Of a stretch of DNA of 64,000 bases, positions 14,011 through 27,208 are shown one piece after another. The position numbers and the translations under genes were made by a program. Below the pieces are notes generated by a model. That model was not told the origin of the DNA and ran no database searches. It worked only from the letters and a program-made list of their open reading frames with translations. Source of the stretch: Vespula vulgaris (lineage: Eukaryota; Arthropoda; Insecta; Hymenoptera; Vespidae). The stretch covers positions 405,001 to 469,000 of the forward strand of contig NC_066596.1 of the NCBI RefSeq assembly GCF_905475345.1, read 5' to 3'. Within the stretch, counting starts at the first letter, position 1. Every line of letters starts with the position of its first letter.

Positions 14011-14256
14011 TATAGAGTAATGCATCATAAACAAGCAGATCGTAAACAACAGGCCGAATAATCCACAGCATGACAAGTCCGTTTACAATTTTCTATTATA
14101 GCTCACAGATGAAATAGATTTGTAATTTGTGTTTACAAATGTGATAAAAAAAAAGGAAAAGCAAAGAAATTATAAAATCAATGTGACCATGCCATGATAA
14201 TATTTATGCAAAAAAAGATAACATGTGTGTTGTTTGTAAAGGAGCGTATTAATGTG

Positions 14257-14262
14257 AATAAA
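14257..14262 (+). promoter_or_regulatory. Candidate Med13 poly(A) signal
   Basis: AATAAA about 475 nt after the Med13 stop codon. Other A-rich candidates exist further downstream, so the true cleavage site is uncertain. Confidence 0.4.
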
Positions 14263-15073
14263 GAAGCGTGAAGGAATGAGAAAGAGAGGATATATAAAGA
14301 AGATAATTTGCAAAAGCGCCTCTCTGCTGATGATAGATAGTTCAATTATAAATCAGAAGAATCTCTAGAATGTTATGTACCCAAGTTTTTAATTGTAAAT
14401 TAAATTTTGTACAAAGTTTTTATTAGTAATAACGACGAAGTAATATAAAATGATATTACGTTGTTTTTTAATTTTATATAGATAATATAAAATGGAAGGG
14501 AGAACTTCGTTTTTATAATGCCTCGTATAAGCCCCTGGCGTGAGATAAAATATGACAATTATATATTATGCTCGCGCGGAATTGGGTCGCTGTTATCATG
14601 TTTCCTAGACCCATTAGCGCAGATTTTCGATGCTGTTTGACAAATTTTATTCGAATTAGGTGACCTCCGATATATTATACATACATTATAGTGTAAAATA
14701 TTGTTTTTAAATAATTTATGAAGTGAGATATCGCCGAGATTAGATAATTGAATGAGAGGGGGAGAAAAAGAATGTTTACGAACATAAAGAAATGTGTGTA
14801 TGTGATTTGCGCGCGCGCGTATGTATGTATGTATGATTGCGTGAACGAAAGAGAGAATGCGAGAGAGTGTCTTCTTTTGCAGCTAAAAAGACAAAGAGAG
14901 AATATGGGGCTCGTTTGAGTGGAGCCATGGTGGCCAATTGCGTCAGTCGCATAGTACAAATATGACTTGTACATAGAAACCCTACTCCCTAACTAATTGG
15001 TTAATTTACTCACGCCCACACTCACACTGTATCTATAGTATTTATTACCTGGGTAGCAATGTCATTATTGGGA

Positions 15074-15076
15074 TTA

Positions 15077-15123
<47 letters not shown>

Positions 15124-15137
15124 ATTATTATTATTAT
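15074..15137. repeat. (ATT)n microsatellite
   Basis: About 20 ATT trinucleotide units with one short interruption, in the Med13/C1GALT1 intergenic region. Confidence 0.95.
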
Positions 15138-15173
15138 ATTACGAAATATAGTTTTATGTGTATATATCTATAC

Positions 15174-15219
<46 letters not shown>

Positions 15220-16681
15220 CAATATACGTGTTTTAAATTTATATAGCAAGCATAGTGGAAGCGTGCCTTGTTAAATGTTCTCTAATGTTGTAAAGTTTAA
15301 TTATTGTACTGATATTCATAAGTTGTGTGCGCAAGTACATGTGATAACATATCGGTGACCAAAATATTACACAATCTATGAAAAATTGTATAAAAGATGT
15401 TCGCAAGCTTTTTTTTCATATTATCCGATGTAATACATAAATGATTAATGAGCTTCTAGAAAGGTGCCTATATCTTGAGTGAGTTATTTTTTACACACAA
15501 GGATAGTGTTATCATTAAAAACAAGGTTTTATTTCTTTACGGCATGTATATTCACATTAGGTATACATCATCTTTCAGTTCATACGTTAGATAATAATTA
15601 CAATATGTTACCATGTTATGTAACAATATGGTACGCTTAAAATGATCCCTAAGAGTGTACCAACTTGAATAAAATTTTGGACTGAAGGATTAGCAAATTT
15701 CTGCTATGCTTGCAATATATACCTATCCTCATTCTTATACTATGTTCAATGTATAAACAACCAAAATGTACGTGTGTATCCTGTACATGCGATTCTTCCT
15801 GTCAATCAAAAATTATAAATCAAAAATTATAATATTTTTTAATTTAGAGTGACCTCTGAGTTGGAGCCTATAATAAATTTATTTTATTTTCCTATCACCA
15901 GCGTAAGCTGCACATATGCAAATAGTAATTTTCAATTTTTAAATGATTTTTGTATATTTACTTTGTTATTTTAGCATGATATTGTGTGGATATATGTGTA
16001 CACGTTGTTTATTTGCACATTGGACATAATCCAAGGCAGCAAACATAATAAAATTGATAGTGATGAGGTTAACAATGAGACTAGAACATGAAGCACAGTA
16101 ATGCGACTAGCAACAAGCAAGCATTCACAGCAATGGTGTATTGTGGCACTAATCTATTAAGTTGTGCTTTTATAGAAAGTTTTTATGATACTTTGTTGAG
16201 ATCACCAATCTCTTAATTGCTCTATAGTCTAGTCTCCTAAATCGTGCTTACTAGTAATACTTTCATACAAAGCATATTTCCCTTTTTATTTGGTTAATAG
16301 CCTCATCTCTATTTCTATTCATTGTGTTTGCAGCCTTCTCTTATATGGTTATACGTGATGCAACAACGTATACGTATTTAACAATTTACAATGGCTAATA
16401 AAAACAGAATAGAACAAACCAAAATAGAAAGAGATATATGTGAATTTTATTCATTTAACGTAGTAAAGAGCAACACGTCATTGCATCTTGTACAACTATA
16501 AATTTTAATAGGACTACAATTTCCTGATATTGAAATTACATTCGTATAAACGTGTTAATATGACGAAGTATAATTTATCACATGTTTTTATATTCTATAT
16601 AATATTCTATACTATTCATGCTATCAACTTGTTCAAATTGATGATTGGAACAGACTAGCAATGCACATGGGAAAAAGAAAC

Positions 16682-16810
<129 letters not shown>

Positions 16811-16860
16811 GTATGTACATATTTCTTTTTCTATACATTCTAATTTTGACAAAATATAGA

Positions 16861-18685
16861 CTAGTATTCGGTCAACGTAGATGGCATCTCTGGCAAAGGA
16901 TTCTTCAAGCCATGGTTAATGCCATATGGTCTTAAGTGATATATTAAATATTCAAGAACATACATCATATTCGGCGAAACATAATGAAATGATATCGCAC
17001 TATCAGAACAACAATCGAGTCCATCTTTGGTGTCATAATAGATGTATTTCCAGTACCAAAAATTTTTATCCACATGATTAGGTATCAAATGATGCTCTGG
17101 CACAAATGGAAAGAACCTTCCACGACCATGCGAGTCTCTAGTATCCATCGCGCGAACACCAATTTTTTCTAGACACTTTCCCATTTCAACATCCTCTGCA
17201 CCACCATTATCAGCACGACACTTGGTTTTGTCAGGAAGACCTTCAGTTACAAATTTACGAAGACCTTCTTTGCTAACTACGTATCCAGCACCTCCGCTCA
17301 TATATCCTTGCTTTACAAAAGGTTTAAATCTACATCCAAAATACAATGGCATACTTGGGTTGTAAGACGATAGCATGTAACGTAGATTTTCAACCACAAC
17401 GTACCTGGAATTGTCGATTACATGTGTTTAACCAAAATATTCAATATGAAATATGTTATTCTCTCTAATCTTAAAATATGGATCACAATTGTGATATATA
17501 GATATAATTTATAATATAAAATATTTTTATGGAATGAAAGTAAATGAAGGTGAATTCATAAATTTTACTAACGTGTCATCGTCAGCCTTCATGAACCAAT
17601 CTACTTGATCTTTGTACTTTTCATAAGCATATTTAAATGCTTCTTTGGTTTTAGCCCACAGATTATCTCTGCCCTCTTTTACTGGCAGTACTACGGTGGG
17701 TAAACTTAGATCTGGAAAGAATTAGATATTATATAAATATATTATAATTTTATTTTATAAAAATCGTTCTTTCATAAAAAAAACTTTGAAATCATCCTCC
17801 CTGAAATAGATTTTTATATATTTAATTTATTTGGACTTGTTGCATAAAAGTTATGGATTATTGTTACAGAGATGAATTATTGTTATACAACAGATAAATA
17901 TTGAAATGAAGAAAAAAAAAAAAACAAGATGAAGTAAAACAAAGAGGTTACATAAAAATATTACTTTTAATGTTTCATTATATACCTTCTGCAGAACTCA
18001 TGAATAAAAGAATATTACAGCGCTTTCCCCATGTGGCTTTTACATGCCGAGCCTTGCTTTGATGATTTTTTGGGCCGGTCATAATCCAACAAAGAACACG
18101 AACTTTCTTAGCTAATATTTGTGCTACCTTATCTTCTCCTTTATGAAAATCTTCATTATCACTATGAAATTTTACTTCTACATCAGGCCCTACCTAATGT
18201 AATATACAAAATATATGTGCGTGCTAAGATATATTTTATCTTATACTTTAATAATAAAGATATATTTATCTTATACTTTAATAATATAATTAAATAATGA
18301 CATAGAACAAAAGATTAAAGTATAAAAAAGTGATACCTCTGGCTCGAGTTCTGAATAATGATGCGGATCCCTTATCAAAGCAGAACTCCCAGGAATTCGT
18401 GTAAATATATTAGATATTTCTCCAGCAGAAGAGAAAAGAAGGCACGCTGTTAAAAAGCCAATGACTGTGCCAGCTGAGAGAGTTATGACGAAACGGCGTC
18501 CACTTCGTCCACCTAAATAAAGTTTTTTAATTGTTAATTTTATACATTATATAAATGCAATAATTAATTTTATATGCTGTTTAAAATATATTATTGAATA
18601 ATAAAAATCATTGAATAATAAAGTACAGATAAGTAATAAATAATACATATTTACCATCAAAACTTGGAAATCGTTGCTGAACCAT
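16861..18685 (-). CDS. C1GALT1: Core 1 beta-1,3-galactosyltransferase (glycoprotein-N-acetylgalactosamine 3-beta-galactosyltransferase 1)
   Basis: The enzyme adds galactose from UDP-Gal to GalNAc-Ser/Thr in the Golgi, making core 1 (T antigen) O-glycans. Minus-strand exons: 18685-18655, 18512-18337, 18193-17986, 17711-17573, 17404-16861. Phases join cleanly to a complete 365-aa protein (human 363 aa). It is a type II membrane protein: a short basic cytosolic tail (MVQQRFPSFDGGRSGRR) is followed by a hydrophobic anchor at about residues 16-40. The catalytic domain shows VLCWIMTGPKNH, HVKATWGKRCN, the DxD-type metal/UDP-sugar motif WFMKADDDTY, YFGCRFKPFVKQGYMSGGAG, FVPEHHLI, CCSDSAISFHYV and YLIYHLRPYG. 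Insects often have several paralogues (the Drosophila C1GalTA group); which one this is cannot be decided here. Confidence 0.95.
18227..18286. repeat. Short tandem duplication in C1GALT1 intron
   Basis: Two adjacent copies (18227-18256 and 18258-18286) of a 29-30 bp AT-rich unit containing TATCTTATACTTTAATAATA, differing by one inserted T. Confidence 0.85.
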
Positions 18686-19159
18686 GATATTAAATAAAAG
18701 AGTTGATTATCTTAATAAAGAGATAAGCATTGCGTATAATCTGCACTGCATTTGATAATATTTATTGTTTCTCCTTGTACAATAAATAGTCGTTTATTGA
18801 TTATTTAATGATTATATAAAATCATTGCGTTTTGCTTGTTTATAATTATCTGCAATATTTTATAAACAACACATACAATCACCGATTATTTAAATATTTT
18901 TTTTATAACACAATTCATTATAACACAATTCAAAGTTAAAATACAATAATTATATTCTCATAAAATAAACAAATAAATAACTAAAAAGTGTAAATTTCTT
19001 TAATGTGGTAATTACTGTTTTTAATAATGGAAATTATTGGCAATATTGTGTAATATTCTACAATGTAAAAGAAATAAGCAAAAAACGTTAATAATTAGTT
19101 CTGTCGTCTTATCTTATCTAGCCTACTTATGGTATGATTCTGTTGTTTTATTTCTACAC

Positions 19160-19225
19160 TATTTCGCGCGTTTTCATGCTTTCCCTTCCGCCGCGAATTT
19201 TTGCTCCCGCCACAATATTCTTTAG
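19160..19225. promoter_or_regulatory. Candidate promoter patch upstream of C1GALT1
   Basis: A GC-richer patch about 500 bp upstream of the C1GALT1 start. It contains an E2F-like TTTCGCGC (19162-19169) and, about 30 bp on, a second CCCGCC-type element, in otherwise AT-rich DNA. Assignment as a promoter is inference. Confidence 0.3.
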
Positions 19226-19620
19226 TACGTATATTCATTGTCACATTATCGTTTATATTGTATAGTAATAATAGTGTTATACTTTTAATAAATAAAATTA
19301 ATAATATTATTAAAATATTATTTTTACAAAATATAAAAAATATTTTTTAAAATAATTTTAAAAACTATATTATTGAACAAAAACGTAATATTAAGAAACA
19401 CTGGAAGATAACAGAATTTTGATTCTTGTAATATCTTTGCATGAACAGAGATGTTCAATGATAGGGAAGTATTTTTTTATCAAATATTTGAATACTTTAA
19501 ACTTATAACTATTCAGCACTTTATTTACTGCTATTTTATCTTATCACTGTGATAATAAGTTAGATTATATATATGTGTGTGTGCATGTATAATATATATA
19601 CACATATTATATATATATAT

Positions 19621-19660
19621 TGTGTGTGTGTGTGTGTGTGTGTGTACATACACACACACG
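19621..19660. repeat. (TG)n / (CA)n microsatellite
   Basis: A TG run followed by TACATA and a CA run, so the locus is also an imperfect inverted repeat. TA-rich flanks. Confidence 0.9.
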
Positions 19661-20460
19661 ATTTTTTCTAATATACTATATTCCTTTGATATTGTAAATT
19701 ACACAAAACCATTTTACGTTATATAACTACAGATATACTTACCTTCTAATAATAGTTTATATTTTAATATACTATATATTTGTTGATAAAATTCAATGTA
19801 TTATACACTATTCACATGCAATAAATAGCACATACTAAATCTTTATTAAAAATAGATAAATTTTCTACTGTACTTTTTCATTTTGTAGGAGAATACATTT
19901 GTCTTCTGTTCTTTTATATTGATTTTTTATATTGATTACATTTATTGAATTATCAAATTATCAAGAAATAATATATCATTAAATTTTAATAATAATAGAA
20001 TTTATTTTCACAAAATAGTGCGATATATATTATAATTCTTTTTAATTTCTTTTTAATAATAAAGCATACAAGAAAACTTTTAAGTTATCTGATAAAAAAT
20101 AAGTTATCTAAGGAAAGATATTATGTTTATTCTAGCAGAATTCATTGCTTAACTATGTGAAATATTATCAATATAGAGGTAAAAGTAAAATATAAGCTTC
20201 CATATATAAATAGTTTTGTATATGTGCATTATTAATATGCTACATACAATTTCTCTTATGCAATATAATGCCTGTATTCACATACATACAATATAAATTA
20301 TGCTGTTCATACATGTTTAACGCAAGGTCATGCATGGACAGCTGAATGCATATATGCACAAATGCATTCGCAACAAGCAAATGTAACTAAAGGGATATGA
20401 CTCATAGCTGATTTTGCAATATGTACCAGAACACACACACACATACACACATATATATAT

Positions 20461-20502
20461 ACTGTTGTTAATTAAATATACGTTTTACTGTTGCTAATTA
20501 AA
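20461..20502. repeat. Paired homeodomain-type TAATTAAA motifs
   Basis: Two copies of ACTGTTGYTAATTAAA at 20461-20476 and 20487-20502, 26 bp apart, followed by a long TG tract and then a weaker relative (TTATTAATTC) near 20580. May be a small decayed tandem repeat or a homeodomain-site pair. Confidence 0.5.
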
Positions 20503-20522
20503 TTTTCATCGTAACTATTTCA

Positions 20523-20524
<2 letters not shown>

Positions 20525-20570
<46 letters not shown>
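20525..20570. repeat. (TG)n microsatellite
   Basis: About 23 uninterrupted TG units in the C1GALT1/TXNDC15 intergenic region. Confidence 0.97.
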
Positions 20571-20573
<3 letters not shown>

Positions 20574-22081
20574 ATCGTTATTAATTCAATTTTATAATTT
20601 TTCTTGGTAGAAATTATGTATATGTATATAAATGTATTAAAGATTTGTCAATTAATTGAACTATAATTTTTACTACCATTTTCACATTACAGACACGCAT
20701 CAATAATGTTTACTATACAATTATAAACATTAAAGTCTATACTAAAATTGTGTTTACAATGTTATTGTTATAAAGTATTAAAAAAATTGTTACATTAAAA
20801 AATGTAAAATAATGTAAGCATGATTAAAATATACATACCATATTAAAATGTTTACACATTATGCTAATCAATCGTTTCATAGTGATTGATTTATGATCAT
20901 CCAATTTTATCCATTCAGGTATACGGATTTATTTCATGAGAGAAGTTAATAGAAATAGATCTTTTTCTATATTCTTAATGGTAAATGAAGAGTTCACCAT
21001 AATCACGAAAATGTTTACTTCGCTGCATGATCCTTGATGTGACGTGACAATAATACTGAAATTAATATTGCATTTGTATGCATTGTATGCACTTTACTGG
21101 TTCTGATCCTTATATACATTTTACATTTATATTCGCATTAAAATTTTCGAATATTTACTACGTAATACGAAATATAAATGTTTATCATTATTTTTATTGT
21201 AAAATAAAATTTTTATAATATAAAATCAGCGAACGAAAACACGACAACTTTTATCTACCGTCGCAAGCATCCGCCGGCAACTATTAAATCTATACCGAAA
21301 ACATTGACAAGATGAATGAAAGAACTAGAGAGGTCTCTTGTGTTATAATTTAGGCGTCTTTTTTCATACGTGGCACATATGGCATTACGATTGATTCGGA
21401 TTACCTTCTAGTTTGGTAAAAATTTAATAACATTATTAATTACATGCTTCATTTATTATATGAATTAATAGAGATATTAAAATTTTTGAAAGTAACATAG
21501 ACTAATAATATTTAATCGAATTTTTACGATTTACCGCGTAATATTCAGCCAATCAATGTGCATCATTTATTAATCATTGAAAATTTTGATAAATATACAA
21601 TTTTGGTACCATATTTTATTATTAAAATAACAAGTTTTTCCAATTACATGGATTTAATTATTTTCTGTAAAAAATATTTTTGTTCCTTCCAAAATTTTTC
21701 TATGGACGAGGGCGCTACTAAAATTGAGACTATCAGTTTAACCTCAAATAGCTGTAATATCGTTGGCGTATCTGTTATTGATATTAGTTATGTTTAGCTT
21801 GGACAATCGATTTTCTTAGATTATGAAAGTCGAAAGTTGATGATTAATAAACGATAAGTGAAAATGAAAATAATGCAAATATATTTGGATGAATTGAAAT
21901 TCGTAAACTATCTTTCAAACATAATAATACATTAATCTTATAGTAATTCATGTGTAACTAATTTTTTGATTAAGCTATTCGTTTGCATTCTATATATTTG
22001 TTCTAGTAAATAAATGTTCAACTTGCGCTATTAGGTTATATACGTAAGATGTATATTTTAGAAAGAAGATTAAGTTTATTT

Positions 22082-23120
22082 ATGCTAGTACTAGGTGAGA
22101 ATTCTTAGTATTCCAATTTAATATGAATTGATACAAATAAAAGGATAATTTATAAATTTGCAATTTTAATGTTATTATTAATATTATTTAGCTTCGATAA
22201 TAAGTGTATTCGGACAGACTGACGAATGTGCTGTACAAATAAAATCTGAGGATAATCTCTCTGATAATGATGTAACTGCTATTCAAGAAGTTTTAGAACC
22301 AACGACGAATGTATCATTAGAAAATAGTTCTGTACCTAGTACAACAAAAGTAAATTGTTTAACCGACAAGACTTATGGACCGGTGGAAGTAAGACAGTAT
22401 TATAAATTACTTATTTATCATTGATAAGCTTAAAAGTCTATATAATCTTATATAATATTACTTATAGTTAGTCAACGCAACAAGATTTATGGAATTGCTG
22501 ATCTTAGAACCTGGACCGTCAAACCGAACTAGAAATGACAAGGATGGTAGACAACAACCAGGAACATGCGTATTAGTTTTGTTTTATGCAAGATGGTGTG
22601 TTTTCAGTAGTCAAGCAGCACCACATTTCAATGCATTACCAAGATCATTTCCTCACATAAAATGTATAGCTATAGATGCAATAAGACATCAAAGGTATGT
22701 AATTAATAAACTGCAATTTTAAATGTACAATATTTATCTTCTAAATTATTTTTTTTTATTTGTAGCTTTAATGCACAATATGGAATAGTAGGAGTACCAA
22801 CATTGATGCTAGTACATAATGGAAAACCTGTAGCTAAATTTAATAGCACTGTTTACACTCTGGAGTTATTTGCAAAATTTATTACACATCTTACAATGTT
22901 TCAAACAAGTGGTTCTTTATTTGTTACATCTGCAGATTTTAGTGGTCCAGTACCTAGCACACCTTCCAATGAAACCGATTATTGTTTAGTACTATCTTGG
23001 GTTTTTATTGCTGCATGTACTTTATATTTCACATCAAAAAGCAGATGGTGGCAACAGTTCATTGAATTAGTTCAAAATACATGGCGAGAAAGTAACGCAC
23101 AGCACGAGCATGTAGATTAA
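22082..23120 (+). CDS. TXNDC15: Thioredoxin domain-containing protein 15
   Basis: Exons: 22082-22094, 22192-22388, 22468-22694, 22766-23120, GT-AG, in phase, 263 aa (human about 360). The start is the only in-frame ATG before the first donor, after an in-frame upstream TAA. It gives a short hydrophobic N-terminus (MLVLASIISVFGQT) that may act as a signal peptide. An acidic variable segment is followed by KVNC, then a thioredoxin fold: VLVLFYARWCVFSSQAAPHF, FPHIKCIAIDA, FNAQYGIVGVPTLMLVHNG with the cis-Pro loop. One membrane segment lies near the C-terminus (CLVLSWVFIAACTLYF), then a short basic/acidic tail. The active site is WCVFS, without the second cysteine of CxxC; human TXNDC15 has the related WCRFS, so this is a family trait. 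The vertebrate protein is linked to ciliary function. Confidence 0.9.
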
Positions 23121-23130
23121 ATTTTTTGTA

Positions 23131-23136
23131 AATAAA
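23131..23136 (+). promoter_or_regulatory. TXNDC15 poly(A) signal
   Basis: AATAAA 11 nt after the stop codon, overlapping a second AAATAA. Confidence 0.6.
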
Positions 23137-24087
23137 ATAAATATGTTCATCCAACTAAAAAAGTTTGACTAAGAATAATAGTATTGTGATATTTGATATT
23201 GATAAGTAAAAATATATATCATCTTTAAAACCGAATAATGTACCCATTATTTTACTTTTACTATAATGTATACTAATTATTCAATTTTTTTTATACGATG
23301 ATCATAACTATTAAAGTAGAAAGTATTTCATATAAATTAATATAATTTATTACGGTAGTATTTTTTTTGTTTATATGTAATAATTATTATTTGTACAAAT
23401 TTATTGTCGTATACCAAAATTTAGGTCAGCAATAATTTTATTGCGCATTTTTTGTCAATTGAGTGTCTAAATACTGATAAAAATTGATTATAAAAGCCAT
23501 AGAATGTTATCAAATGTTAAATATTATAACAATTAAGATTGATAAAATTCATACATAATGATTTTGATATTGGAAAAAGCTACATTACGTTTTCATTTTA
23601 TATTTTGGATATTAAAAAAACCTATATTATTTTTTATTTTGACGAACATGAACTTGACTTCGATAGTTACTCATCAGATTTGCGTTGTGCCTGTAATGGC
23701 CGACTTCGCGATTCGCTTATCACTTCCCTAACTTCATGATTGTTGTGTACGGCAATTGTTTGCGCTGAAGTTCGTCTCTAATGGATTTGTTATTACCGTT
23801 GATGCCGGTTGAAAGTGGTGATTCTTTTTGAAAACAGAATAACTACAAATAAGTGGACTTTTTACAAGAAAGCTGACATATCAGGTCAGATAAAATGACT
23901 TTGTTCGGTGCTTTTATAAATTTAGATTGTGTATATTTTTTATCGTTCGACGTCAGGTTAGCTCTTCTATAAAAAAAATTGTGTGCAAATTTAATTTAAA
24001 TTTAGATTAGATTAAGAGACATTTGAATACAATTAATAGATAAAAGATTAGGTAGATTGTTATAAAAAAGAGTTATAAAAAAAAAAG
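23137..24087. other. TXNDC15 - zinc finger intergenic region / promoter
   Basis: AT-rich to about 23640, then a GC-richer stretch with several CpGs at about 23650-23820 that is the likely promoter and 5' UTR of the zinc-finger gene. No other gene seen. Confidence 0.55.
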
Positions 24088-27000
24088 ATGGGATCATTGA
24101 ATCTAATTTGCCCGATGTGCTGTGGTGAAACATTTAACGATCCACAGTCTTTGAAGTACCACTTGCTCAGCATGACGGACAATTTGTATTGTCCTGGATG
24201 TTCGCAGCGTTCAGATTCGGTAATGGCGTTGATACAACATTTGGATCGATGTGGCCAAGACTCAGAACAGGAGATACATCAAGTTAATAAAGAAAATATG
24301 GAGCAAGAAACTTCGAAAGAAACTGTCACAGCTTCCGAAGTTTTAATGGTATATCATGTTTCGAATTTACGATACGAAAATGTATAGTCTTGTGCTAATG
24401 TTATTATATATTTACTATTTATAAAATTTGTTTATTTGTTATTATATATGTTTTAAACATCATATTTATGTATTTTACATATATGAAATATATTATATAT
24501 ATTATTTTAGGATACAAATATCGAGCAAATTAATCAAACCTTTTTAGCAACTGTAAATAATAGTGGTATTATGATAGTAGGAGGATCTGAAACCATTCAA
24601 GTTGATGAAAATGGTGTGTAACAATTTTCTTTCATGTATATTTATTTTATTCTATTGAATATTATTTCTGACATAAATACTAGGAGACATTAAAGTAATA
24701 GAAAAGATGGACACAGACAAATCACAAGTAGATCATAATTCACTGGACTTCAATATGACTGAAAAATTAAACAGTATTATTAATGAAACAGTAGAAGAAT
24801 CTTCAACTTCAAATTCATTAGTGACTCCATCAACATCTGGCATAGAAGATAAATCAGCAGATAAAAATATAATTACCATTTTATCCAGTAGTTCTGAACT
24901 TTTGGTTGGAGATACTAGTACTTTGATAAATTTGGACCATATAAATGATGTTGGTGAAATTAATGATCCTGCATTACTTCGTGTTAAGCAGGAAATCTGT
25001 GAGGTAAAAGTAAAGGAAGTACATGTTGTTGTCTTTTATATCTTTGCACATGCATGTATATGATTGGAATCTTCATATACAATTTATAATATTTACCTTT
25101 ATTTCTCCGATTCATAGGTCTAAAATAATTCTTTTAAAAATTGATGATGGCATTTTTTATCTATTAATTTCAGAGTTTATCACAAAAGGGATGTTTCATT
25201 AGAAAAGTATCTTTAAAATATTACAAAAATAGTATTTATAATAATTTAAATATGGGTGTTGAAGTGTTAAGTTTATATCTTTATTGTTAGTTTTAAAGGA
25301 CATTATTGTTTGTCACAGCTAGAACCAGAAGCAGTTTATAGTTGTACAAGTTGTGACATGAGCTTCAATTCTGTTTTGGAACATATAAAACAGTATCATG
25401 ATGGTCAAGAAGTATTGCTTGAAATGGCAGAGCCATTAGATGAGTTACCATCCGTACCTACGACTTCTGCTACTGTTCCAAGTGAATCTGAGAATGCTAT
25501 TAATCCACAACCTGAAACTATGAATACCCTTTGTAGCGAAGAATGTGTAGATAGCGAAGGAAGATTATATACTAGAAAAGTTGTACAAATAGAAAAATTT
25601 TGGGATAAAACTTCAACCGCACCACCGACTCAATCCACGAAGGCGCCGATGATCGAGAAATTTTTTTCTAATGTAGAAGGCGTGAAGGTATGGCATTTCT
25701 TGAATAGTACAAACTATACAATATATAACTATACAATATAATAGAATTGTAAAATATTATAATTAAATAATATCTGTAACGACTTAGCTTATATTTTATA
25801 TATCAAGGTGAGTGAGAAAACTACAGCTCCCACTGCCCCTTCGAAAATGTACAAATGTAATCAGTGTTCGCAGCAATTTACAAAATTAGCATGTTTTGAA
25901 GAACATATATGTCCTAATGGTAATAATCATTGTGACATTTGTGATCAAGCATTTGCTACACCAAACGCATTACAAATTCATTCAAAGATACATGAAGGTG
26001 ACACTGATTCTAATCAACAAGTGTTCCTATGCACTACATGTGGTACTGAGTTTTGTTCGCACAAAAGCTTACGATTGCATTCTCGAATGCATGCGCCAGT
26101 GAGAGCACGACATGTCGATGCACCAGAAGGAACTCTTGACGCAACATTTACTTGTCCTGAGTGTGGTAATTTCATCTTTTGTGTAGATAATAAATAATAA
26201 ATTGTATTCTTTCATTAAGTGTGTCGTTAACCATTTATAGGTAAAACCTTATCAGAATCGTATAAAGAAGCACACATGTCGCTGCATACAGGTGATTCCG
26301 TAACGTGTACAATATGTAATAGAAAGTTTGATTCTGCCGATAGTTTGGCGATGCACGCTGCAGTGCACAACGAATTGAGTCAGTCACAATCTCCGACTCC
26401 TCCCGTTGTAAATGAAGTAAGTGAATCTGTCGAAACACAGAAACCTTATCAATGCCAACACTGCGGTCGACGATTTACTAGACCACATGAGAAAGTAAAA
26501 CACGAACGTATTCATACTGGAGAGAAGCCTCATGTTTGCGAAGTATGCATCATATCTTTCTTTCTCTTTTTATATTTTTATGATTCTTACATTAATTTGT
26601 ATGCAATATTAGTATAAAACATCTTTAGAAAGAAACGATTATCTTTCCCTTGTTAGGTTTGTGGTAAAACCTTCCGTGTTTCATACTGCTTGACATTACA
26701 TATGAGGACGCATACAGGAGTAAGACCATATGGATGTCAACATTGTGGCAAAAGATTTAAAGCTTCTTCAGTATATAATCATCATTTACTTACGCATGGA
26801 GAAGAGCGTGCTTATACTTGTCCTTACTGTCCCAAAACTTTTAAAACCAGAGTTCAATTAGCTGGTCATAAGAACAGTCATACAAAGCCATTCCGTTGTA
26901 CTGAATGCTCCAGACCTTTCGCATCCTTATATGCAGCAAGAGCACATATCCAAACACACAAAAAAGATAATAATTTAAAGTTTAGTTGCTATGTCTGTGG

Positions 27001-27208
27001 TGCATCTTATGGCAGAGCATTTGCTTTAAAAGATCACTTGAAACAGCATGGTCAAGATACATCGATTCCACCGGAACCTGCCCGAGAAGAAGAAGTACGC
27101 GAAGGCGATAACTTCTTGTTTCCAGAAGAGGATATGGAAGATGATAAATTAATTATACCACCTTCTGTAACAGTCGCACAATCTTCTGGGGCAGAAGATA
27201 CAGATTAA
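24088..27208 (+). CDS. C2H2 zinc-finger protein, unnamed
   Basis: Exons: 24088-24348, 24511-24613, 24684-25003, 25319-25687, 25808-26165, 26241-26542, 26657-27208, all in phase; 754 aa, complete. The N-terminus has two atypical Cys-rich fingers (CPMCCGETFNDPQSLKYH; YCPGCSQRSDSVMALIQH). An acidic Ser/Thr-rich linker follows, then a single finger (YSCTSCDMSF). The C-terminal half holds about ten C2H2 fingers. Three of these are joined by canonical TGEKP-like linkers (HTGEKPHVC, HTGVRPYGC), implying sequence-specific DNA binding in the nucleus. The tail is acidic. LRVKQEICE before 25003 fits a SUMO-type psi-K-x-E motif. I could not assign an orthologue. Tail-to-tail with ESF1. Confidence 0.88.

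Larger units (their letters stand above)
18686..22081. other. Divergent intergenic region between C1GALT1 and TXNDC15
   Basis: 3.4 kb of very AT-rich DNA holding the 5' sequences of both divergent genes. GC-richer patches at about 19160-19225, 21235-21300 and 21700-21730 are the best promoter or boundary candidates. It also contains TG repeats. No protein-coding gene recognised. Confidence 0.6.
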
